A DNA stretch of 64,000 bases from Novakomyces olei (lineage: Eukaryota; Ascomycota; Novakomycetes; Novakomycetales; Novakomycetaceae): positions 1 to 64,000 of the forward strand of contig JADEYG010000003.1 in NCBI GenBank assembly GCA_016906335.1, written 5' to 3'. Positions within the stretch are counted from its first letter, which is position 1. Every line of letters starts with the position of its first letter. The position numbers and the translations under genes were made by a program. Positions 34,737-44,082 of the stretch are shown in pieces. The notes under the pieces were generated by a model. It searched no databases. It was not told where the DNA came from and saw nothing but the letters and a program-made list of their open reading frames with translations.

Positions 34737-35829
34737 TTACCATTTAGTCACACCGCCATCCACGACAACGTCCTGCCCGGTCATGTAAGCGCTGGCATCA
34801 CTGGCCAAAAACACACAGGCTCCCATGATGTCCTCCGGCTCAGCAATGCGACCATTCATGGCCTCCGTCTTCCAGCTTTCTAGTAGATGCGGAAACTAGT
34901 CGGTTAGTTTGGTCTCTGTATTAAGAAAAAAAATTAATTATTTAATTAGACGGTAAAAAGCACAAAAGAGCGGCTTACAGATGCTGTCATCTCAGTCCTG
35001 ACGTAGCCCGGTGATATAGAGTTTACACGGATTCCCTGTGATGTATATAAGCATGCGCTTTCCTCAATGTCATTTTGAATTACATATTCAGCCAGCTCTT
35101 TAGCGATAGCTGGGCACATTGCCCGCACAGCCCCCTTGCTTCCACAATACGCGCTGCAGAACTGGCTACGCACGGCAATATGGCTGGCCATGCTTGCAAC
35201 CAGTACGATGCTACCACATTTTGTGCCATTTGCGACCATTTGCTTAGCCGCTAGTTGAGCTGTGAAATACAATCCCAGAACATTAGTAGCAACAAGGTCC
35301 TGGTGGTCCTTGTACGTAAATTCGAGAAAGGGCAAGTGCCGGTTGATACCGGCGCACGGAACACAAATGTCCAAGCGATTGTTGAAATCTGCCTGAAACC
35401 TGGAAAACCCGGATTGCAATGACTCCTCTGACGCCACGTCAACCCTTACAGTATCAGCATTTTGAAACTTCAATCCGCTTTTTTTTTAATGTCTTTATTT
35501 TATTATTATTATTATTATTTTTATTGTTTTTTGGGGAGTTTTTTGTTTTCTTTTATTATTCGTTTTCAAACTGACTTGTAGTATGCAGTGCGGACCTGGC
35601 ACTCTTTCTCAATGGCATGAAACGCCTGCTCCGGTTCCACGACATCAAATACTGCAATGTCTGCGCCAGCCTCAGCCAAGCCTCGGGCGAATGCGAGCCC
35701 GCAGCCCCTGGCACCGCCGGTGACAAGTGCAGTGCGTCCTTGAAGAGAGAACTGGAAGAGCTAACAAAAGAAAGAAGATTCGGTTAGATAAAAGTCGGCA
35801 ATTTTGAAGCTTTTTCATACTCTAGACAT
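34737..35829 (-). CDS. hxnW-like: HxnW-like short-chain dehydrogenase/reductase
   Basis: Classical SDR of 267 residues. Five exons: 35829-35821 (nine bases, Met-Ser-Arg), 35760-35576, 35477-35084, 35035-34979 and 34895-34737. The cofactor motif is TGGARGCGLAFARGLAEAGA, the active-site serine is in VLVASMAS, and Tyr and Lys lie in SAYCGSKGAVRA. The C-terminal TGQDVVVDGGVT block is typical. HxnW of A. nidulans is the SDR that oxidises a dihydroxypiperidinone in nicotinate breakdown. The 48-nt intron at 35036-35083 keeps the frame open, so an unspliced form would add 16 residues before GIRVNSISPGY. The gene has a CCCCCATTCTTGG site and a telomere-like motif upstream. Confidence 0.86.
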
Positions 35830-35971
35830 TGACAATACAGGGCAATGCACGGCCAAAAGTTTAGCAGTATCAGACAGTTTGCGTGTGTAAGAGTATAAAC
35901 GCGTACTTCAAACCATAAGTTTACAGGGCTTTTCCACCTGCCGCTTATCACCCATACGGTCGGCAAAACCT

Positions 35972-35989
35972 TATAACCCCCATTCTTGG
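35972..35989 (+). promoter_or_regulatory. Shared catabolic-cluster motif (HxnW-like promoter)
   Basis: TATAACCCCCATTCTTGG, about 145-160 nt upstream of the HxnW-like start; directly followed by a telomere-like word. Confidence 0.58.
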
Positions 35990-35991
35990 CA

Positions 35992-36009
35992 TTAACCCTA
36001 ACTAACCCT
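35992..36009. promoter_or_regulatory. Interstitial telomere-like motif
   Basis: TTAACCCTAACTAACCCT, about 165-180 nt upstream of the HxnW-like start codon and next to a cluster motif. Confidence 0.55.
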
Positions 36010-36299
36010 TGATCATTACGGCGTTTCCCGTGGGCTGTGGCTGCAGGGTCGACTACACTAAATAAGCGCATTCGGCAAGACAAAATAATGGCAATTAAAA
36101 TTTCATAAAAGAGTGTATCGCTATTTTTATCGGGTTAAAGCATTCTTCGACGATACACCAAGGGTGGTGGTGGTGGTGTTTGCCGCCCACGCTACAATTT
36201 TGCCTCTCCCGTGGCAGTTGGAGGGAACAAGTAATACCCGGAAAAATCCTGGCCCACGGCAAATTGTCACAGAAAATAAAAGAACAAGTAATAGGCCCT

Positions 36300-36315
36300 A
36301 TAGCCCCCACCCTTG
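36300..36315 (+). promoter_or_regulatory. Shared catabolic-cluster motif (HxnT-like promoter)
   Basis: ATAGCCCCCACCCTTG, about 160-175 nt upstream of the Old Yellow Enzyme start codon. Confidence 0.6.
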
Positions 36316-36474
36316 TACTTTTGCCTGTGCTCGCTGATTACGATAAATAAGGACGACCCCAATCCTCCGTCTGAACCACTCACTCTTCTTTTCCACTCTC
36401 TTCTAACCTCCTAATTGCCCTTTGGCATAGTACCCGTGGCTTCAAGTCTTTTCTACAAAGCAAAGCAAAGCATT

Positions 36475-37793
36475 ATGACAGTAGGCGACAAGTCTGTTTT
36501 ATTTGAGCCGCTCAAGCTCGGCGCTATAACCCTCGGCCATCGGTAATTTTACAAATTATTTTGCACTTTTTTTCGTTTATTCCAAGTCAAACGGCCCACC
36601 TTTTTCGCTGCGGTACATTGGACAAAACTAACACGGATTGCAGGATTTACATGCTTCCGCTCACACGCAATCGTGGCGATGTAGGCGACGGCGACCGCCA
36701 CTTTGTGCCGTCCAAGAACCAAGTGGAGTACTATGGCCAGCGCGCGAGTAAAGGCGGCCTCCTTATTTCCGAGGCGACGCCGATCAGCGACACTGCGTGC
36801 GGGTACAATAATGTGCCGGGAATCTGGAGCCCTCAGCAGGTAGAGGGCTGGAAAAAAGTAACGGACGCGGTACACGCAAAGGGCGGGTTTATGGTCTGCC
36901 AGCTGTGGCACGTGGGCCGTGCCACAATGTCGGCTCTTTTGGCGGGGAACGCGGATCCGGTTTCGTCGTCGAGCGTCCCTATTTCCGGCGAGTGCTACTT
37001 GATGCCGGGCACACCGTGGTCAGCGAGCAAGCTGCACTCTCTCACACACGAGGAGATGAAGGAACTGCTTGGCACGTATGAACACGCAGCAAAAAACGCG
37101 ATTGCCGCTGGGTTTGACGGTGTCGAGATCCACGGGGCCAATGGGTACCTGTTGGACCAGTTTCTCAATGACAACATCAATGTCCGTACCGACGAGTTTG
37201 GCGGCAGTGTGGAGAACCGCGCCCGCTTTCCCCTTCAAGTCGTTGATGCCGTTGCCAGTGCTATCGGCAAGGAGCGTGTAGGCATTCGCATGAGCCCGTT
37301 TGGAGTGTTCCAGGATACGCTGGACAGCGATCGCTACGCCACTTGGGGCTATATGGCCAAACAGCTGGGCCAACGCGGTCTGGCTTTTGTGGACTGGCTC
37401 GATCCCCGTTTTGACGAGTTTATCAGCGACAAGGAGATGCGTGAAAAATTTGAGGCTTCGCTTAAAGGGCACAAGATGTCGTTGAAGCCGTTCCGTGAGG
37501 CGCAGGGCAAGGAGGTGCCCTTCTTGGCCGGTGGCGGATACACTGAGAAAACTTGTCTAGAGCCCGTAGCCAGCGGTGAAGTGGACGCTGTGGGGTTCGG
37601 CCGGTGGTTCATTGCCAACCCAGACTTGCCCTACCGCGTCAAGAACAATATTCCTTTTGCAAAGTACGACCGTACCACTTTCTACGGTCCTTTGCCTGAC
37701 CAGTCCAAGGGCTACACGGACTACCCTTTCTGGGCCGATGAGAAGAAGACTGCCTCCAGTGACAAGGAGACTGGTGTTGAGGTCTCGTCATAG
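36475..37793 (+). CDS. hxnT-like: HxnT-like Old Yellow Enzyme (FMN oxidoreductase)
   Basis: FMN-containing NAD(P)H oxidoreductase of 405 residues. Exon 1 is 36475-36542 and exon 2 36644-37793, joined as GHRIYMLPLTRNR. TIM-barrel signatures: EYYGQRASKGGLLISEATPI, MVCQLWHVGRAT, FDGVEIHGANGYLLDQFLND with the substrate-binding His and Asn, and a C-terminal VGFGRWFIANPDLP for FMN phosphate binding. The family reduces activated double bonds. HxnT of A. nidulans reduces 2,5-dihydroxypyridine in nicotinate breakdown. The last member of the hxn-like group; G+C content in exon 2 is clearly higher than in the genes to the right. Confidence 0.9.
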
Positions 37794-39520
37794 AGTAGAG
37801 TATATATACATATTTACATAAACGCATTTGTTGGGTTGATGGTCGATTCGCATGCTTCGTTCGTTAATTGAAAAAGTACTAAACTACACGAGTATACAGG
37901 CAAATGCTATAGTATCGCTCATTCGCCGTCCTTTCGCATCATTATAGACAACGTGTACACTCGTCTGCGATTTCTAAGCCTCTTCTCCTTGGCACCCGTT
38001 GTCTTTAGCTCCTGTAAGGATTGTATACTCTCCCACATTCCCGCTTGCAACAGCGGCCACAAGACTCCGCATGCCGGTTTCATAGCAACAGCTTTCATGC
38101 TTTAATTATTTTAGTCGGTGTGACAAAAATATTGGACACAGCATCGAGTGTTGTCGGTATTGTTTTCCTCTTAGACCTCGCAGCCTTGTACTGCTACGAT
38201 CAAACTGTTGGAAAAAGATACAATTTACAAACATTTTGAGCTGCAAAATTCGTCAATAATCATAATTTCGTTACATCTTCCCAACCAAGTCCGATTACCG
38301 CTCAGGCTTCAAATAACCTCACCGTTAAATGCTTTGCTTCGAGGTGGAGACTGGCATTTGAGAAAGAATTGCTACTTTGCTTATTGACGTATTAGTCCTA
38401 ACCTGTATCGTACGTATCATCCATTAGAATATATCTAAAAAGGCATATCTTTTGGTTAAATTCGCGATATATAAATGTACCTACGTGCAATGGATCTGCA
38501 CATACTAACTATTATTTAAATGAAATTAGCAAATACGATAAGCTTTAAGAGAAACCATTAGGATTACTAATTACTCTTGAGCATTGGAAATATATATATA
38601 TAAGCAATCTTATTCTAAAACAGGCTTATCAGTGGTGCGTCAAATTTATTGTCTATACAAGTTTGCCTTTTGTTGAAATTGTTTGTCATGTAACTCAACA
38701 TTTCTCAACTCTGAACAAACACGTTTTTGCGAATGTATACACGATCTACTCGGTGCCTATTTTTGTACCAAGTTTTACGAAATTTCACGAGCTGATTGTT
38801 GAAAATGAATTGTTGTTCAAGGCCATAGCTTTGTTCTCAGATATCTGTGACAATTCTACGTTTTCCGAGAGATTAGTCGAAAAGTACTGAGAACAGGGTA
38901 AGCGGTCGCCCAGAGAGTCACAAATTTATTCAACAAATTGCTTTGAGCCCAGCTTATTCCACTGCTACAAGAGGCTTTCTAACAAAGGCTCAAAGTTTGG
39001 GCAGAAGGCAATTTGGAAGAATTTTGATCGGGAGATACGCATCGTTTATGGAATCGCGGGGAATAGCTGAATTGGATTGACGTAGCATTCATTTACAGGT
39101 ACCGAGGCGCCGCTCACTGTACTTGAGTACTGTCCTTTCTAATGCTTCGAGTAGAGCATTTGACTAGTTTTTGTGCTGATTTCTTCTAGGATTTATAGGC
39201 TTAGGGTCTGCTTGGTTTTCACATTGGTCGACTTACGGTAGGGCATTTAGGACTTCTATTTTGTATTAGATTATATTTCAGAATTAAATTAGGTTTGCTT
39301 GCATCTTCAAAACGCGCGACACTAGATACTCTATCACAATAGCAATAGAAATATTGCATAATGGCTGCTCAAGCGTTGGATGATAAGTAAGGCGCTAATC
39401 GTAAGTCCTTATGCATTGTTAACGGGCGACAATGATACATCAGACCAGAATTTTCCCTAAATTCTGCACATACAAATATACAGAGTCAATTAACTAAGCG
39501 CCTTTTATCAAGCACAATGC
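37794..39520. other. Long intergenic region, no gene seen
   Basis: About 1.7 kb, AT-rich, between the hxn-like group and the MFS gene. One 75-codon frame (38663-38890) has no recognisable family and no splice context. No RNA gene or repeat is evident. It may be decayed gene sequence. Confidence 0.5.
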
Positions 39521-41682
39521 TTAAACCTGAACTCCGGAGAGCGTGCGCTGATTGCTTACAACAAAGTCGTTCTTTTCGTCATCCAGGCCATCATGCAATT
39601 TGATATCGTCTTCCGCCCTCTCTTCGGGGTCCGAATAAATAACTTGCAGTTTTAGGGTTCTCTTATCATGCCACCAGACTACCCCAATCCATACGGCCAA
39701 GCAAATGCTTACAACAATCATCGTTATTGTTCCTTTACGGAATCCCTTTATTGTAAGCCATTAAATCAAATTCAACCTGACATACAGTAGCTGCATCCGT
39801 AGCAGGGTAAAGGGCAACTCCCCAAAATGCGTAGAGAACCGAAGAAGCGCCTTTAGCAGTTAGAAGTGTAATATTGGCGAAAAATTAAATTTAATTCCTA
39901 ACCGTTCATTGAATAAAGTGTGACAGCCCGTGCTGCATCATCGCCGGACCGGGACAAAATATGGCTCGCCCATGTGAATACAACAGGCTGAATTAAGTAT
40001 GCGGTTCCCGCTAAATCTGGAGGCTCAGTAACTTATCTTCAGCTTTTTGTCTACTTACAGTAAGCAGCCATTATTCCATGGCTACCGACTGAGTTCCAGC
40101 ATAGGAGTACAATACTTGCAACGATCTGCACCATGCAAGCAAAGAGACCGTAAGGACTAATAAAGCCAGTAGCATCTATTGCAACCGAACTACAGAGAGT
40201 CACCACGATACCTTTTTATGTTAGTCTTTAGCCAATACAGAGACTAAAAAAGAAAGACAAATGGTGTAAAGAACCAAAAGAAAATCTAACCAATAGCAGT
40301 GATTCCAAGAGGGTAAGTGTTGTTTTCCGGAACAGAAAACAGCCCTGAAGCTCGCATCCATAGCACCATGCATGTCTGCGTAGAATAGGCCTCTAAAGCA
40401 CCACCAAGCATCCAAAAAATGTTGAAAATCCAGCTGAAAGTTTAGCGATCTGTTAAAAAGAAAAAGCATTACAAATTCGGGGTGAACAAAACACGCTTTA
40501 TAAGCGAAAATCCAATGTTATGTCCATCAGACTGCTTAGGAGGTAAGCGCTTAAGTGCGAGTTCTTTCTCTTGCGGCTTAAGATAGAACGCTTTTGTTGT
40601 TTCGGGAAGATCTGGGAAGAATACAAAACCAAAAATAGCTACAGGAATAGTGATTATTCCATCAATGAAAAATGACTGTTTGTTAGAATATTTTTCTGAT
40701 ATATCATTTTTTAATCTCGTTTTCTCATCATTTCTTTTTGGTTTGTTTATTCTGTTTCCTTTTTATGAAAGCCACATACCCATCTCCAACCAGGCAAGCC
40801 GTTTACACCATCCATTGTTTTCCAAATGGCCGTCATCATAATTCCTGAATTTAGCAATTGTATAGCAATCTGTTTCTATTACCAGCAAACATTGTGCCCA
40901 CCATACCCGATGCTTGGAAAAGGCCAATTCGCTTTCCAGCCTCCGAGCCTTTGTACCAGCTTCCAATGATATACTGAGTTCCACTATAAGTCGAAGCCTC
41001 GGCAATTCCTTGCAAGAACCTAACTGCGGCCAAGCTGGAAAACGAATGACATCCACCACAAGCCATCGTTAATCCAGACCAGACGAGGGTCATCAATGGA
41101 AACCAATACCGAGGAGGCACTTTCTGAATAATTATGGCATGAGGTGCTTGGCCCACAATGTCTGTCATGTGAGCAAATGCTTACGAGAGCAATAACATGA
41201 TATCAAATGCAGAGGCGAGTTAATAAAGAACAAAAAGTAGACCCAAATGTCCGGTAGAAATTTTAATTAGAGCAAAACAAATAAAGAACTTACATCCGAC
41301 TGAAAGGCACGTGACAAGTAGATTATACTCATTGCCAGTGAGGTTAATACTTTCTCGCATGCCTGAAACATAAGCATTTGCGAGAACCGCACGGTCTGAA
41401 ATATTAGTCTCATATAATTTATACATACGACCATTACCTAAATAATTGAAAAAGAAGGCAACACAGCAATAAGTCTGTGCTGTTAGTGAAATTGATCTCG
41501 CTTGTGTTTATACCAAGATGAAAAAGTCAATTTTTTGAAGAAGCTAATATGTCAGCATAAATTTGAGATTAATAGATTTCAGTCCATTATCTGGAGCTAA
41601 TATAACATACTCTGCGTTCCTCCTCAGTATCTGGTGCTTCTCCCCAAATCGCAGTGCGCAATTTGTGTAATCTTGCGCCCAT
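39521..41682 (-). CDS. MFS transporter, anion:cation symporter family (Dal5/Tna1-like)
   Basis: Plasma-membrane permease assembled from about 12 short exons, starting ATG at 41682 (MGARLHKLRTAIWGEAPD) and ending at 39521. Family blocks include KIDFFIL, FNYLDRAVLANAYVSGM, the PPRYWFPLMTLVWSGLTMA and GIAEASTYSGTQYIIGSWY segments, FQASGMVGTMFAG and NNTYPLGITAIG. This is the ACS family, which takes up allantoate, nicotinate, biotin, peptides and sugar acids. It is divergent from the MurQ-like gene, sharing a 610-nt promoter region with two identical CGG-N5-CCG sites. That suggests uptake of a muropeptide or MurNAc-type sugar (inference). The nearby hxn-like group offers nicotinate as an alternative substrate, but the CCCCCAC motif is absent here. 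Confidence 0.85.
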
Positions 41683-41939
41683 GATCAATTATCTTGATTT
41701 GACAGGAAAGTCAATATAGCAAATGGATAAATTCCAACACTAGATCAGACCCTAATGACCACCAGATGGCTCTTAGATAAAACCAAACTTCAGTAGGCGC
41801 GAAGGAACATAAAATTGTGATGCGATAATCAGGAGCGAGATCTTGCGCTTTTGAATTAACTTATCTCTCATAATTCAGCGCTTGACCCCACATGGTCAGG
41901 CGACTGATATATTACTAAACCGATTATGAGTTTCATTTG

Positions 41940-41950
41940 CGGGTTATCCG
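41940..41950. promoter_or_regulatory. CGG-N5-CCG site 1
   Basis: CGGGTTATCCG, an inverted CGG pair of the kind bound by Zn2Cys6 regulators. Confidence 0.65.
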
Positions 41951-42022
41951 ATCAGACGGAACGTTATGATTACTAGATCGAGAAAAGAGCTGCAAAAATT
42001 TTGTAATTAAATGGTGATATAT

Positions 42023-42033
42023 CGGGTTATCCG
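42023..42033. promoter_or_regulatory. CGG-N5-CCG site 2
   Basis: CGGGTTATCCG again, here inside a longer inverted repeat ATCGG-N5-CCGAT. Confidence 0.68.
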
Positions 42034-42294
42034 ATCGAGCTCTAGAGGTCTATTCAAAAAAACTATCGACACACTTTAGCGAAAATGCCGTGTGCCTTTC
42101 CCAGTAGAGCTCGCTTCAGACCCCGAGTTTTGTCCCATCTTAGGCAATCACTCTCTTTACTACTTTGTCAATATAGCTGATAGGGTTTAAATGCTTACGT
42201 TTATTTACACATACGCTCTACCTGTAGCTTTCTTTCTTTTTTTTATCGAGTGGCTAACAAGAATTCAATTGTGAAACAGAGCATTTGCTTGAAG

Positions 42295-43567
42295 ATGCCT
42301 GCATGTGCTATTTTACGTGACCGGACTGCCATTGACCTCGCAGGCCTACAGACAGAGCAGTCTAACGCAAACACTTCGAATATTGACGAGCAGTCAACTC
42401 TTCAATTGTGTAGTACGGTTCTTAATTTCCTAAATGTATTACTAACAGCAACAGAAACGATAAATGAGGAGGATACCACTGTAGCGGCTGCCGTTAAGAT
42501 GTGCTTGCCTCAAATAGCATCAGCTGTGGATATCATTGTTCCACGTATTTTGTCCGGAGGCCGGGTTATATATATAGGAGCTGGTACTAGCGGCAGGTAA
42601 GTTTAAATTTCTTTCCAGTTGCTAATTACAGGCTTGGAATTTTGGACGCTTCAGAAATGTAAACTTATTTTGCTTTTAGCTATATAATTTTTTAGTTTGT
42701 GTATCGGAAGCAAGCTCTAACCAACCTACAGTCCCCCTACTTTTTCTGCACCCCCATCTCAATTTGTGGGTCTAATTGCTGGTGGAGATCATGCTATTCG
42801 AAACGCTGTTGAAGGAGCCGAAGACTCGCAGGAAGCAGCCGTTTCTGATCTGGCTTCTATGGATGTTTGCAGACACGATGTGCTTGTCGGAATCGCATCT
42901 TCTGGGCGTACCCCTTACGTTATTGGCGGCCTGAAATATGCACAATCTATTAGAGCTGCTACAATTGGCCTGGCCTGTGTTAAGCCTAGTGCGCTTTCGA
43001 AGTTTTCCGACATTGTTATAGAGTGTGTTACTGGCCCGGAGGTAGTAACGGGTAGCACTCGCCTCAAAGCTGGGACTGCCACCAAAATGGTAATTATCGC
43101 TTCAGCGCAATATTTTTGAGATGTTCTTCTTTTCTTTTACTGATACCATTAACTGTGCTAATCTTCAGATACTAAATATGATATCGACTGCGTCTCAAAT
43201 TCGTGTTGGAAAAACCTACGGCAATTTGGTAAGTTCATATTATGATGCGAAAGTCCGAGTGAGAGCCTGATCCAGCCTAGTATTCAGGATTTACTTCTAT
43301 GTTTTAATGAATGAGAGCTTATTATAGATGGTGGATCTGAAAATGTCAAATGAAAAGCTGCGTCATAGAGCGAGACGTGTCGTCCGTGCAATCGTACCCG
43401 ACAATCTATGCAAAGACAGAGAAGTGGACGAAATCGTCGCTAAATGTGATGGCCAAGTTAAGCTCAGTATTATCGTGGCTAAACTAGGGTGTTCGCCAGA
43501 GGAGGGAAGAAAAGCACTCGAAGCGTGCTCCGGATCTCTTAGACATGCTCTTGCCTTGCATCAATAA
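42295..43567 (+). CDS. murQ-like: N-acetylmuramic acid 6-phosphate etherase (MurQ-like)
   Basis: Lyase that splits MurNAc-6-phosphate into GlcNAc-6-phosphate and D-lactate; SIS-domain fold, cytosolic. Exons: 42295-42596, 42632-42658, 42732-43089, 43169-43228 and 43328-43567, 328 residues, close to E. coli MurQ (298). The joined protein shows IYIGAGTSGRLGILDASE, then FVGLIAGGDHAIRNAVEGAEDS with the conserved acidic residues, GIASSGRTPYVIGGL, GSTRLKAGTATKMILNM and GNLMVDLKMSNEKL. These are near-universal MurQ signatures. Exon 2 is only 27 nt and intron 1 only 35 nt. The start is the first ATG with family-like sequence after it. Glucokinase regulatory protein shares the fold but is about twice as long. 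It is followed by AnmK, the enzyme that supplies its substrate. Confidence 0.93.
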
Positions 43568-44082
43568 AAAGCATTTAGAACATTTATAGCTTTTATCTCG
43601 AGAATGCTGACTCCATATATAATTTTTCAATATGTATAGCGTTCCGGTATCTCCATAATCACTAGATCCAGAATACTACCCGACCAAGGAATGTCCCGAT
43701 AGTGGGCTCCAATAGGTTATTCGTGACCTGCGTTTGCGATTACTTGATGGGGTATTGGAAAAGGATACGAACTCGGTAGCGATAATATCCGAAAATTGAC
43801 GGAACAGTCCATCGTCGGATAACCCGATACTACACAAGCCGAATGCTACAATCTTAAAAGTGAAAAAAAAAAAATGTAGGGCCACACTGACGTTTTGACA
43901 GCTCTTATCTTTTTGTTTTTAATTTGCGCTTAATGCAAGCTTTCTTTTTTAATTTTGACACCCTCTGATGGCCCTGGATTGACGAGTTGTACGCGAAATT
44001 ATTCGTTTAAATTACCGGTTTGCGCTACCAAATTGACTCTGATGCATCTCTCTCAAATCTGACTGTACTGAGTGCGCTGAGC
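43568..44082. promoter_or_regulatory. Intergenic promoter of the AnmK-like gene
   Basis: About 515 nt holding a third copy of the CGG-N5-CCG site (43816-43826) and a short A-run. No gene is visible. Confidence 0.6.
43816..43826. promoter_or_regulatory. CGG-N5-CCG site 3
   Basis: CGGATAACCCG, the exact reverse complement of sites 1 and 2, about 257 nt upstream of the AnmK-like start codon. Confidence 0.68.

Larger units (their letters stand above)
41683..42294. promoter_or_regulatory. Divergent promoter region, ACS transporter and MurQ-like genes
   Basis: About 610 nt between divergent start codons. It has two perfect copies of CGGGTTATCCG (41940 and 42023) and pyrimidine-rich DNA just before the MurQ-like start. 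No coding frame is seen. Confidence 0.7.

Noticed and set aside
38663-38890. 75-codon frame in the long spacer left of the ACS transporter
   Set aside because: No recognisable motif, no splice-linked continuation and no promoter signal; chance frame or gene remnant.
41881-41900. TTGACCCCACATGG as a possible cluster motif before the ACS transporter
   Set aside because: Only four C residues and no TTG after the spacer; too weak to link this gene to the hxn-like regulon.
42732-42760. CCCCCTACTTTTTC resembling the cluster motif
   Set aside because: It lies in coding exon 3 of the MurQ-like gene (reads PPTFSAPP), so it is explained by protein sequence.
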